Assembly (NCBI GenBank): GCA_900759715.1
Contig: CAAEXF010000141.1
Span: 1 to 64,000, forward strand
DNA length: 64,000 nucleotides
Direction: 5' to 3'
Origin: Clostridium_AM sp900759715
Lineage (GTDB): Bacteria; Bacillota; Clostridia; Clostridiales; Clostridiaceae
Of the stretch, positions 1 to 8,321 are shown piece by piece; the stretch's first letter is position 1; the number at the start of each line of letters is the position of its first letter. A program made the position numbers and the translations under genes. The notes under the pieces are model-generated. The model saw only the letters and a list, made by a program, of their open reading frames with translations, searched no databases and was not told the origin of the DNA.

Positions 1-232
1 AAAATCTTAAGTAGATATCCCAAATCTATGATTTGGTGATAGTCACTTACACAGAGTGCTGATTTTGAGATGATCGCTTACACAGCGTGCTGATTTAGTG
101 CGAATCGGTTAAGCAGACATACAAAGTCTTTGATTTTGATATGGTCGCTTACTCAGTGAGTACTCCTTCGACAATAGGAGAAGGAGTTTCATACAAAGAA
201 TGGGGGTGTTAGCAATGGTAGCGATCGGATAA
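1..232 (-). repeat. Modular palindromic intergenic repeat upstream of recG
   Basis: No gene is visible here. The stretch is built from degenerate ~44-nt modules carrying versions of GTCGCTTACACAG and CTGATTTTGA, at about 46-65, 85-104 and 144-155, each able to fold. It ends in an end module (about 199-232) which, on the minus strand, reads ATCCGATCGCTACC followed by a CTAACACCCCC block. Related modules recur at 2318-2400, about 14157-14310 and about 26913-27020. Residues 167-191 are the exact reverse complement of 2318-2342, so recG sits between inverted copies. Confidence 0.7.
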
Positions 233-265
233 AATTTTATAATTTTTAAAAATGGAGTGATTTCA

Positions 266-2308
266 TTGGATATATATAGTGATATAACTTGCTTAAAAGG
301 GGTAGGACCTAAAACTGGAGAAAATTTAAAAAAATGCTGTATCTTCAGTATTTTAGATTTACTATTGTATTTTCCAAGAGATTATGAGGTGATCTCATCT
401 TGCAGCTCTTTAACGGAAGAAAAAAATATTGGTAAATTAATAATCAATTGTAAAGTTGTAAAAATAGATAAAGATATAAGAACTAAAAATGGAAAAACAA
501 TTTCTACTGTTATTTTTAATGATGGCAATAATATATTTAAAGGAAAATGGTTTAACCAACCTTACATGAAAAATTACTTTAAAATAAATTGTGATTATAC
601 TATAATGGGGAAATTACAAGATTTTAAAGGCGAAACTTCTATTATAAACCCAACATTAGTTAAAAATAGATCAAATGAAGAAAATTCTGAAAAGATAATG
701 CCTAAATATCCTCTGAAATCTGGAATAACAAACAGTTTAATAGCAAAATTAGTGAATTATGTTCTTAAAGATATAGATATAGATGAAAATCTTCCAGAAT
801 GGATAATAAATAGATATAAGCTATGTAGTTTAGATAGGGCAATAAGAATAATACACAACCCTTCTAGTATGAAAGAACTACAGGAAGCTAGAAGAAGGCT
901 TAAGTTTCAGGAGCTATTCACATATTCACTAAAAATACTAATGCTTAAAAATTATTTTAATGAAAATAAAAAAGGCATAGCTTTTAAAATAAGTGATGAA
1001 TTAAAGCTTTTAAAAGAAAAATTACCCTATGATTTAACAAAGTCGCAAAATAGGGTTATCAGGGAAATATTGATTGATCAAAAAAAAGAAAGCCCGATGA
1101 ATAGGTTAGTTCAAGGTGATGTAGGAAGTGGTAAAACTGTTGTGGCTCTCATTTCTGCCTTTAACATAATAAAGAGCGGTTATCAGGCTGTTATCATGGC
1201 ACCTACAGAAATATTAGCTACTCAACATTATCTTGAAGCAGAGAAACTATTTGAGGATTTCAATATTAATGTTAAATTATTGTGTGGCAGCACTACTCAG
1301 AAAAATAAGGAAGAAATAAAAAGGGATTTAAAGGATGGAAATATAGATTTAATAATAGGTACTCATGCTCTTATTGAAGATAATGTTGAGTTCAAAAACC
1401 TTGGAGTGGTAGTTACCGATGAACAGCACAGATTTGGTGTAATGCAGAGGAGTAGGTTAACCAATAAAGGTAAAAACGTAGATACTCTGGTTATGACTGC
1501 TACGCCAATTCCTAGGACTTTAAGTTTATACCTTTACGGAGATTTGGATGTATCTGTGATCGATGAACTTCCGCCAGGAAGACAGAAAATAGAAACACAT
1601 TATATAAAAGAAGACTTAAAATATAAGGCATATAATTTTGCGCTAGAGGAAATAAAAAAAGGGAGACAGGTTTATGTAGTCTGCCCTCTGGTAGAAGAAA
1701 ATGAAGATTTAGATTTAAGTTCCGTAGAGAACTTATATAGTGAATTGAAAAAGGAATACTTCAGCGAAATACCTATGGAAATACTTCATGGGAAAATGAC
1801 ACCTAAGATTAAAGATGAAGTTATGAATAGATTTAAAAGTGGAGAAGTTAAAGTTGTTATATCTACTACAGTCATAGAAGTAGGCATAAATGTACCTAAC
1901 GCCACACTTATGATAATAGAAAACGCAGAAAGATTTGGACTCGCACAATTACATCAGTTAAGGGGAAGAGTTGGAAGAGGCCAGCATAAATCTTATTGTA
2001 TATTAATATCAAATATTAAAAATGATATTATAAGAAGAAGAATGGAGATAATGAAAAGCAGCAATGATGGCTTCTTTATTGCAGAACAGGATTTGAAAAT
2101 TAGAGGGTCTGGAGAAATATTTGGCTTTAGACAGCATGGAGAAGATGGACTTATACTTTCCGATATTGCAGAAGACATAGATATGCTAAAGATGGCTAAT
2201 TTAGAGGCTAAAAAGCTTATTGAAAGCAATAATGAAAAAGATATCAAAATTAAAAATGAAATCTTAAAAAAAATAGAACAAACTTCAAAATTCATTTGCT
2301 TTAACTAA
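266..2308 (+). CDS. recG: ATP-dependent DNA helicase RecG
   Basis: RecG remodels stalled replication forks and branch-migrates Holliday junctions. The protein has the family's three-part layout: an N-terminal wedge/OB region (about residues 60-150), a RecA-like motor with Walker A GDVGSGKTVV near residue 283, the DEQH box near 384 and TATPIPRT just after it, and a second motor domain with the QLRGRVGRG motif. Length (680 aa) is normal. I chose the TTG at 266 because GGAGTG lies 6 nt upstream; the in-frame GTG at 257 overlaps that Shine-Dalgarno sequence and has none of its own. The gene stands alone between inverted repeats, so it may be transcribed separately from rsmD. The family call is certain; the start is probable. 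Confidence 0.96.
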   Translation: MDIYSDITCLKGVGPKTGENLKKCCIFSILDLLLYFPRDYEVISSCSSLTEEKNIGKLIINCKVVKIDKDIRTKNGKTISTVIFNDGNNIFKGKWFNQPYMKNYFKINCDYTIMGKLQDFKGETSIINPTLVKNRSNEENSEKIMPKYPLKSGITNSLIAKLVNYVLKDIDIDENLPEWIINRYKLCSLDRAIRIIHNPSSMKELQEARRRLKFQELFTYSLKILMLKNYFNENKKGIAFKISDELKLLKEKLPYDLTKSQNRVIREILIDQKKESPMNRLVQGDVGSGKTVVALISAFNIIKSGYQAVIMAPTEILATQHYLEAEKLFEDFNINVKLLCGSTTQKNKEEIKRDLKDGNIDLIIGTHALIEDNVEFKNLGVVVTDEQHRFGVMQRSRLTNKGKNVDTLVMTATPIPRTLSLYLYGDLDVSVIDELPPGRQKIETHYIKEDLKYKAYNFALEEIKKGRQVYVVCPLVEENEDLDLSSVENLYSELKKEYFSEIPMEILHGKMTPKIKDEVMNRFKSGEVKVVISTTVIEVGINVPNATLMIIENAERFGLAQLHQLRGRVGRGQHKSYCILISNIKNDIIRRRMEIMKSSNDGFFIAEQDLKIRGSGEIFGFRQHGEDGLILSDIAEDIDMLKMANLEAKKLIESNNEKDIKIKNEILKKIEQTSKFICFN

Positions 2309-2317
2309 TGTTTATAA

Positions 2318-2400
2318 TGAAACTCCTTCTCCTATTGTCGAATGAGTAAGCGACTATCTCAAAATCATAGATTTTGGATATCTGCTTATGAGTAAGTACA
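2318..2400 (+). repeat. Inverted partner of the repeat upstream of recG
   Basis: Bases 2318-2342 are the perfect reverse complement of 167-191, and 2343-2354 pair with 144-155. A further module follows with the palindrome AAATCATAGATTT (about 2361-2373) and GGATATCTGCTT. The arm also contains its own small hairpin (CTCCTTC against a GAAGGAG copy in the partner). It could act as a terminator for recG, but there is no U-tract. Confidence 0.75.
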
Positions 2401-2432
2401 GTAGATTAAATGAATACAAATTATGATACATT

Positions 2433-2463
2433 TTTACATAGTAAGTAAAAAATTTTGTATAAT
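2433..2463 (+). promoter_or_regulatory. Possible promoter for the rsmD leader
   Basis: A perfect -10 (TATAAT, 2458-2463) lies about 60 nt before the structured leader. The best -35 is TTTACA (2433-2438) with a long 19-nt spacer, so the assignment is weak. Confidence 0.35.
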
Positions 2464-2523
2464 ATAATTTTATATGTTAAAATATTATAGTAAAATGACT
2501 ATAATTTAGAAACAACAAGGGAA

Positions 2524-2690
2524 ATTAGGAGGTTAAAGTCCTAAATGGACTTTAACGGGTAATTTGCTAGGTAAAAGTTCTAAATGAACTTTTACGGGTA
2601 ACTTGTGAGCGGAAGCGAAAATGTTAAGTTACCTAGTACCCGAAGGGAAACAAGCAAAATTGCCCAGTGTTCCGACTAAAAGGAGGAAAA
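2524..2690 (+). promoter_or_regulatory. Structured leader element, copy A (rsmD)
   Basis: This element is nearly identical to 21873-22040 in front of rimM. Visible stems: hairpin 1 GTTAAAGTCC/GGACTTTAAC (2532-2556, loop TAAAT); an outer stem 2557-2568 with 2653-2665; hairpin 2 GTAAAAGTTC/GAACTTTTAC (loop TAAAT again); GGGTAACTT with AAGTTACCT (2596-2604 with 2626-2634); and a CCC-GAA-GGG hairpin. The copy ends with the rsmD Shine-Dalgarno AGGAGG (2681-2686). Differences from copy B fall mainly in loops or turn Watson-Crick pairs into G-U pairs, as expected for a conserved RNA. I do not recognise it as a named RNA family. Confidence 0.75.
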
Positions 2691-2693
2691 ATC

Positions 2694-3254
2694 ATGAGAA
2701 TTATCGCAGGTCTTGCTAAGGGTAGAAAAATTTTGTCACCAGTTGGCATGGATACTACCAGACCTACTTTAGATAGAATTAAGGAATCTATATTTAGTAT
2801 AATACAAAATAGAGTTTACGGTGCTACTGTAGTAGATGTGTTCTCAGGCACAGGAAGTTTAGGGTTAGAAGCAGCAAGTAGAGGAGCTAAGGAATGTTAT
2901 TTAGTTGATAGAGACAAAGTTACATTTTCATTTTTGAATAAAAATGTTGAAAATTTGAACTTTGGAGAAATATGTAAATGTCTCAATATGGATTCATATA
3001 AAGCTTTAGAGGAACTTTCAAAAAGAAAAATAACTTTTGATATAATTTTCCTAGATCCGCCTTATTTGAAGAATTTAATTCCACCGGCAGTAGAGATAAT
3101 AGAGAAAGAAGGATTATTAGACAAAGAAGGTCTCATTGTAACTAAGATTGATACCAAGGAAGAGCTATACCAGGGTACGGAGAAAATTATTCTTGTAGAT
3201 CACAGGAGATACGGGAATACAACTGTATGTTTTTACAGATATAAGGAGGACTAA
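2694..3254 (+). CDS. rsmD: 16S rRNA (guanine(966)-N2)-methyltransferase RsmD
   Basis: RsmD methylates N2 of G966 in 16S rRNA on the assembling 30S particle, using S-adenosylmethionine. The SAM-binding motif is VFSGTGSLGLEA (about residues 48-59). The N6/N2-methyltransferase signature DPPY lies near residue 121, and the family N-terminus RIIAGLAKGRKI is present. Length is 186 aa, as usual. The ATG at 2694 is used because AGGAGG sits 7 nt upstream; in-frame codons further upstream lie inside the structured leader. coaD follows after 5 nt, a conserved pair in Firmicutes (ylbH-ylbI in Bacillus). Regulation probably runs through the leader. Confidence 0.95.
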   Translation: MRIIAGLAKGRKILSPVGMDTTRPTLDRIKESIFSIIQNRVYGATVVDVFSGTGSLGLEAASRGAKECYLVDRDKVTFSFLNKNVENLNFGEICKCLNMDSYKALEELSKRKITFDIIFLDPPYLKNLIPPAVEIIEKEGLLDKEGLIVTKIDTKEELYQGTEKIILVDHRRYGNTTVCFYRYKED

Positions 3255-3259
3255 TAATA

Positions 3260-3742
3260 ATGAAAACAGCAGTTTATCCAGGAAGTTTTGATCCAGTAAC
3301 TAATGGACATTTAGATATAATAAGAAGATCCGCTAAAGTATTTGATGAAGTAATAGTAGGAGTGCTTGTAAATCCTCACAAAAAAGGCCTTTTTGATATT
3401 GAAGAAAGAGTTGAATTAATTCAAAAAGTAGTTAAAGACATTCCAAATGTAAAAGTAGAAAGTTTTAGTGGGCTTTTAATTCACTTTATGAAAAATAAAG
3501 GTGCTAAAGTTATAATAAAAGGTCTTCGTGCCGTATCAGATTTTGAGTATGAATTTCAAATGTCTCTTATGAATAGTAAATTAGACCCAAACATAGAAAC
3601 GGTATTTATGATGACAAGTGCAAAAAATTCATTTTTAAGCTCTTCATCTGTAAAGCAAGTGGCTATGTTTGGGGGATGCATTAAAGATTTAGTTCCAGAT
3701 GAAATAATACCTGATATTATAAAAAAGGTTAGCCGCCTTTAG
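3260..3742 (+). CDS. coaD: Phosphopantetheine adenylyltransferase
   Basis: CoaD transfers AMP from ATP to 4'-phosphopantetheine, the penultimate step of coenzyme A synthesis in the cytosol. The N-terminus GSFDPVTNGHLDII carries the nucleotidyltransferase (T/H)xGH motif near residues 14-17. The C-terminal SSSSVKQVA motif matches the ISSTxVR-type ATP-binding motif. Length (160 aa) is exactly that of the family. The ATG is preceded by AAGGAGGA, and the gene is spaced as an operon with rsmD and the next gene. There is no sign of disruption. Confidence 0.97.
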   Translation: MKTAVYPGSFDPVTNGHLDIIRRSAKVFDEVIVGVLVNPHKKGLFDIEERVELIQKVVKDIPNVKVESFSGLLIHFMKNKGAKVIIKGLRAVSDFEYEFQMSLMNSKLDPNIETVFMMTSAKNSFLSSSSVKQVAMFGGCIKDLVPDEIIPDIIKKVSRL

Positions 3743-3753
3743 GGGGGAAAAGT

Positions 3754-4278
3754 ATGGATGTAATAAAATTACTGGAATATCTTCATGAGATAATAGAAAC
3801 ATCATCAAAGGTTCCTATGATGGGGAAAGTTGTGGTGGATAAAAAAGAAACATTAGAAATAATAGAAAAAATAATTCATCATATGCCAGATGAATTGAAA
3901 AAGGCTCAATGGGTTATCGAAGAAAAGGAAAGAATATTAAGTGAAGCAATACAGGAATCAGAAAACTTAAAAAAAGAAAATTTAAATCTCCTTAGAAAGC
4001 AAATCGAAAATCATGATATTACTAGAGAAGCAAATATGAGAGCAGAAGAAATTATTGCTTCTGCTCAGAGAAATGCAAAGGCAGTAAGATTGGGTGCTAG
4101 AGACTATGCAAATGCAATTTTAAATGACTTAGACGGAGAGCTAACTGCAAAGAAAAATCAACTCCTAGAAGTTTTAAAAGGTGATCTAGAAGAATTTGTT
4201 ATTGATTTAGAGCGCAATGTAAATCTAAAAACTAATGAAATTAGACAAAACGTAAAGGAACTAAGGGAGATGAAATAA
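3754..4278 (+). CDS. Coiled-coil protein of unknown function downstream of coaD
   Basis: I do not recognise a characterised family. The 174-aa protein is charged and largely helical. A conserved-looking N-terminus (residues 1-45, with a KVPMMGKVVVD stretch) is followed by long heptad-like helices rich in Glu, Lys and Ala (about 50-170), including an AEEIIASAQRNAKAVR segment. This resembles the stalk helices of F-type ATPase subunit b or DivIVA-like proteins, and homologues may carry such labels, but no membrane segment or catalytic motif is visible. It starts 11 nt after coaD with GGGGGG as Shine-Dalgarno and overlaps the 3' end of convergent ylbJ by 18 nt. Confidence 0.75.
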   Translation: MDVIKLLEYLHEIIETSSKVPMMGKVVVDKKETLEIIEKIIHHMPDELKKAQWVIEEKERILSEAIQESENLKKENLNLLRKQIENHDITREANMRAEEIIASAQRNAKAVRLGARDYANAILNDLDGELTAKKNQLLEVLKGDLEEFVIDLERNVNLKTNEIRQNVKELREMK

Positions 4279-5430
4279 ATTTTTTATTCTAATAGTAAAC
4301 CATGGAAATATTAGAGCTAACATTGTTACTATAAATATAGCTGACATTTTATCTTGAGTAAAATAATTATACATAAAGGCCTGCTCTGAAAAATTTAATA
4401 ATCCTTTTTCGTACATTACTATGCTTAGTATGGAACATACACAGCCTTGAAGAATTTTTCTCAAGGCATATTTTTTTATTGATATATCAAATTTGTATGT
4501 AAAAGAATAAACCTGAGCTATAATGGATAAACCGCTGAATGTAAAAAGAAAGCTTACAACTGCGATTTTAATAGTAATAGATGCGTTGGAAGAGGCAATT
4601 AAACTACATCCATTAGTCATTTCAATTATTCCTAGGGTAAACCCTTCGACTATATCTTTCGATATATGGGTTAAAGTTGATATATGGTACATGAACATGT
4701 TAAACAGATAATTTGTTTTAAGTATATTATTTACAACTGAAAAAAGAGTTACAAACCCACCTATAGATAAACAAGTTTTTATAGAACCTTCTATACTTGA
4801 TTTAAGAATATTTCCTATATTTGAAACTGAATAAGTGTGCTTCTCATCATAGATATTCTTTATATTAATTTTAACCCTATTAGGGAGAACTATACCCATT
4901 ATTATACAAGAAAGTAGATTTGACAAAAGCAATATATATCCTATATAGGAATTTTTAAGCATAGATATACCTACTGAACCAAGAACAAATAATGGGCTTG
5001 CATTTGAGGCTATATTAAGAAGTCTTTCACAAGTTTTTAAATCTATGATATTTTTCTCATATAAGTCACAGGCGTATTTTGCTCCTAAAGGATAACCACA
5101 TAATAAGCTAATAATTAGTACGAAATTACAGCTTTTAGGAAGCCTAAGAGGCTTGCATATGATGTTGCCTAATACTTTGGAATATATATGAATACCATCA
5201 TAAGCTAGCATTATATTTGATACTACCAAAAAAGAAAAAAGCGATGGGAAAACCTTGTAAAAAAAGAGCAATGCTCCTGATATAACCCCATCTATGCATA
5301 CTTTAGGTGCAGCTATTATTTGTAGTATTAGCAGAGAACAGAGTATAGTTACAAAAATGTTTTTGTTTTTTAATAAATATATTGTTAATATAAGAATAAG
5401 TATAATTATTATATAAAATAAAATTTTCAA
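4261..5430 (-). CDS. ylbJ: Sporulation integral membrane protein YlbJ
   Basis: YlbJ is needed for spore cortex formation in Bacillus, where it is made in the mother cell. The 389-aa protein is strongly hydrophobic, with about eight to ten membrane segments, and carries the Gate-type LLCGYPLGAKYACDLY motif followed by NASPLFVLGSVG. Start is TTG at 5430, with AGGTGA 7 nt upstream. The position next to rsmD and coaD matches the ylbH-ylbI-ylbJ cluster of Bacillus, although here the strand is reversed. Sigma-E control is expected from the family; I found no convincing sigma-E promoter upstream. Confidence 0.9.
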   Translation of the reverse strand: MKILFYIIIILILILTIYLLKNKNIFVTILCSLLILQIIAAPKVCIDGVISGALLFFYKVFPSLFSFLVVSNIMLAYDGIHIYSKVLGNIICKPLRLPKSCNFVLIISLLCGYPLGAKYACDLYEKNIIDLKTCERLLNIASNASPLFVLGSVGISMLKNSYIGYILLLSNLLSCIIMGIVLPNRVKINIKNIYDEKHTYSVSNIGNILKSSIEGSIKTCLSIGGFVTLFSVVNNILKTNYLFNMFMYHISTLTHISKDIVEGFTLGIIEMTNGCSLIASSNASITIKIAVVSFLFTFSGLSIIAQVYSFTYKFDISIKKYALRKILQGCVCSILSIVMYEKGLLNFSEQAFMYNYFTQDKMSAIFIVTMLALIFPWFTIRIKNLFHLP

Positions 5431-5502
5431 ATTATAATCACCTACTTTTTGTATTAAGTTTGAGAAACTATTAAAATTATTCAGGATATAAGCTAAATGT
5501 GC

Positions 5503-5525
5503 TTTAGTAAATATAATTTACTAAA
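5503..5525 (-). terminator. Hairpin after tmcAL
   Basis: A perfect 10-bp inverted repeat TTTAGTAAAT/ATTTACTAAA with a 3-nt loop lies downstream of minus-strand tmcAL. It is AT-only apart from one G-C pair and lacks a clear U-tract, so it may be a weak terminator. Confidence 0.35.
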
Positions 5526-5612
5526 ATTATATTTAAAGTTTTCACTTCTTATTCTAACTTTCAGCATTTAATTATTAATACAAATTTTAATAGGTGATTA
5601 AAAAATATCTAT

Positions 5613-6839
5613 TTATTTAAGCATAATAGGACTTATCAAATAATCAGAGTTAGGATTTATATTTTTATTTAGTAAGCTATAAAGTCTTGTTCCTTGTATA
5701 TCTAAAGAAAGAACATCATCTAAGTCCTTTGGAATTTTTGTATATATAGGTATTGAAGATTCTTTTTTCATATCTTTTAACAGTTTTAGGCCATTGCTAT
5801 TAAATCCTAAGACTCTAACATAGGGACATTCCTTTTTTCTTAATTCATAAGTATTGAAATTTTCAAAACCTATAAAGAATTGACATAAAATCCTACTAAT
5901 ACGCGAGTAGGTGTATCTTTTAGTCTTGATAGAATTAATAAGCTTTTCATAGCTTTCAGCATCTTCTAAAAATTTATATATCCTATTATGAATACCTTCA
6001 GACACATCTGGAAGTTGCTCTATGGTATCTTTATATAATATATATTTATACTTAAGGTATGGAAGCATCAAATCTTCAGAAGAAAAAGTATAATTGTTTT
6101 CAAATAATGAGAATAGCAAATTATATGTATTTTCAGGTACATAATTTTTAATTCCGCTAATACTTTTCGTATCCTTAATGTGTTTTCTTATTGACGATGC
6201 GCTGGATAATTCACCTTCGAAGTGTGTACTGTTATAATCACTCCCTTGTCTTTGTATGGAAAATGGTTTTATAGAACTTTGTAACCTCATAATACTTTTA
6301 CAATATTCTATTCCGAGTATATTGTTTGAAGAAGATAAAACTTCTTCAATATTAAAATTCGACAAAAGGTCAGTGTCATAACTGCCAATAAAGTCTGATA
6401 AAGCTTTACTTCTAGCACTTGGATAGGCTAATCCCAGTTGAAGCTTTTGTTTTAGAATATCTTTATACTCATCTGGTTCATGGGATAGTATATTAGCTAT
6501 ATCATATAACACTTTAGAGTCTCCGCATTCACTTCCAAAGCATATATTATCAACTATTCCTAAGCTATTTAGAAGACTTACTGCGCCGAAAGAAAAAAAT
6601 TCAGCGGAGGATAGACTATATATTAGAGGGAGCTCTATTACGAGATCAACTCCATTCATTAATGCAGTCTTTGCTCTGCTCCATTTGTCAACCATGGCAG
6701 GAATACCTCTTTGAACAAAATTACCACTCATCACAGCAATAATATAGGAGCAACCTGTTAACTCCTTAGTCTTATTTATATGATGTAAATGTCCTTTGTG
6801 AAAAGGATTATATTCAACTACAATACCAGTTACACTCAA
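5613..6839 (-). CDS. tmcAL: tRNA(Met) cytidine acetate ligase TmcAL
   Basis: TmcAL forms N4-acetylcytidine at position 34 of elongator tRNA(Met), using acetate and ATP through an acetyl-adenylate. The nucleotidyltransferase-like N-terminus GIVVEYNPFHKGHLHHI has the HxGH-type motif, and VMSGNFVQRG follows, both typical of the YlbM/TmcAL family. Length (408 aa) is normal. The start is TTG at 6839 with AGGAGG 8 nt upstream. It lies between ylbJ and the divergent pta-ackA acetate pathway. Confidence 0.93.
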   Translation of the reverse strand: MSVTGIVVEYNPFHKGHLHHINKTKELTGCSYIIAVMSGNFVQRGIPAMVDKWSRAKTALMNGVDLVIELPLIYSLSSAEFFSFGAVSLLNSLGIVDNICFGSECGDSKVLYDIANILSHEPDEYKDILKQKLQLGLAYPSARSKALSDFIGSYDTDLLSNFNIEEVLSSSNNILGIEYCKSIMRLQSSIKPFSIQRQGSDYNSTHFEGELSSASSIRKHIKDTKSISGIKNYVPENTYNLLFSLFENNYTFSSEDLMLPYLKYKYILYKDTIEQLPDVSEGIHNRIYKFLEDAESYEKLINSIKTKRYTYSRISRILCQFFIGFENFNTYELRKKECPYVRVLGFNSNGLKLLKDMKKESSIPIYTKIPKDLDDVLSLDIQGTRLYSLLNKNINPNSDYLISPIMLK

Positions 6840-7253
6840 TGCTTAATCCTCCTAAATTACCAAATTATAAATAATTATATTAATTTTTCTTTTAATCATC
6901 AAGATTTATTTTATTAACTATCAATCAAAAAACTAGACTAAATATAAATATAATAAATAAATATCTTCAAATTATAATTTATATATACAGTAAAAAATTA
7001 AGAAATATTGTTTGGAATTTTAATTAAATTTTAAAAAATGAAATATTATCAATGATTTGTTGCAATAATATTGCAACAAATTAATACAAAAATAGTATTT
7101 CTGTTAGATATGAAATTATTAATAAAAAACTTTTTCAATAAAAAAATTTAAAATTTATATTTTTTTATTGAAAAATGCATTGAAAAAGGATTATATTATA
7201 AGTGTATGCAATTTTAGCTTATTTTTATTTTTATTTTGGAGGGAGAGACGAAC
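6840..7253. other. AT-rich intergenic region between tmcAL and pta
   Basis: This region of about 400 bp separates divergent genes. It is very AT-rich, with many A- and T-tracts, and contains the probable pta promoter near its right end. I see no reading frame, repeat or structured RNA in the rest. Confidence 0.6.
7168..7197 (+). promoter_or_regulatory. Probable vegetative promoter of pta-ackA
   Basis: TTGAAA (7168-7173) and TATATT (7192-7197) are separated by 18 nt. The predicted transcript starts about 50 nt before the pta start codon. Confidence 0.5.
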
Positions 7254-8261
7254 ATGTCAAATTTAATGAAGCAAGTTTGGGCAAAAGCTCAAGCTGACAA
7301 GAAAAGAATTGTCTTACCTGAAGGTGAAGAAGAAAGAAATCTTCAGGCGTGTGGTAAAATAATGCAAGAAGGTCTTGCTAATGTTATTCTAGTTGGATCT
7401 GAAAAGGTAATTAGAGACAAGGCTGCAAGTTTAGGAGTAAGTTTAGATGGCGTTGAGATACATGATCCTGAAACTTCAGATAAAACTCAAGAATATGCTA
7501 ATGGATTTTATGAGCTAAGAAAGAACAAAGGAATGACTCTAGAAAAAGCAGATAAAATCGTTAGAGATCCACTATATTATGCAACAATGATGGTTAAATT
7601 AGGTCATGCTGATGGATTAGTTTCAGGAGCTATACATACTACTGGAGATTTATTAAGACCAGGACTTCAAATAATTAAAACTGCACCAGGAATATCTGTA
7701 GTTTCAAGTACATTCATAATGGAAGTGCCTAACTGCCAATATGGTGAGAATGGTATGCTTCTTTTTGCAGATTGTGCGGTAAACCCATGTCCAACTGCTG
7801 AAGAGTTAGCATCAATAGCAATAAGCACAGCTGAAACTGCTAAAACTCTTTGTGGAATGGAGCCAAGAGTTGCAATGTTATCCTTCTCAACTATGGGAAG
7901 TGCACAACATGAATTAGTAGATAAAGTAAGAAGAGCTACTGAACTAGCTAAAGAAATGAGACCTGATTTAGATATAGATGGAGAATTACAATTAGATGCT
8001 GCTATAGTTAAGAAAGTAGCTGACTTAAAGGCTCCAAACAGCAAAGTTGCTGGTAAAGCTAATGTTTTAGTATTCCCAGATTTACAAGCAGGTAATATAG
8101 GATATAAGTTAGTACAAAGATTTGCAGGCGCTGATGCTATAGGACCTGTATGTCAAGGATTTGCTAAACCTATAAATGACTTATCAAGAGGATGTAGTGC
8201 AGATGACATAGTGAATGTTGTAGCTATAACTGCAATCCAAGCACAAGATCAAGCAAAATAA
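7254..8261 (+). CDS. pta: Phosphate acetyltransferase
   Basis: Pta converts acetyl-CoA and phosphate to acetyl phosphate and CoA, the first step of fermentative acetate formation. The 335-aa protein is the short, single-domain type. It shows the VLPEGEEERNLQA N-terminus and the central DGLVSGAIHTTGDLLRP and ECAVNPCP-like (ADCAVNPCPTAEELA) signatures of the phosphotransacetylase family. The ATG at 7254 follows GGAGGGAG; the in-frame TTG at 7236 overlaps that site. It is followed after 60 nt by ackA. The strong, A/G-rich codon use is typical of a highly expressed clostridial gene. Confidence 0.97.
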   Translation: MSNLMKQVWAKAQADKKRIVLPEGEEERNLQACGKIMQEGLANVILVGSEKVIRDKAASLGVSLDGVEIHDPETSDKTQEYANGFYELRKNKGMTLEKADKIVRDPLYYATMMVKLGHADGLVSGAIHTTGDLLRPGLQIIKTAPGISVVSSTFIMEVPNCQYGENGMLLFADCAVNPCPTAEELASIAISTAETAKTLCGMEPRVAMLSFSTMGSAQHELVDKVRRATELAKEMRPDLDIDGELQLDAAIVKKVADLKAPNSKVAGKANVLVFPDLQAGNIGYKLVQRFAGADAIGPVCQGFAKPINDLSRGCSADDIVNVVAITAIQAQDQAK

Positions 8262-8321
8262 TTAGCAGCCAAATTTTTACAAATCGATTAAAGTTTAATT
8301 AACCGAAGGGAGAATGTAAGA

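Noticed and set aside
1..160. Tandem ~44-nt units resembling a CRISPR array
   Set aside because: The units are imperfect, have no constant repeat with unique spacers, and contain internal palindromes shared with other intergenic sites; no cas genes are present.
167..173. TTCGACA as a Spo0A box upstream of recG (and its complement at 2336-2342)
   Set aside because: It is part of the inverted repeat arms on both sides of recG, so the match follows from the repeat.
2667..2693. Upstream GTG start for rsmD adding nine codons
   Set aside because: These codons lie within the shared leader and its Shine-Dalgarno; the ATG at 2694 has correct spacing.
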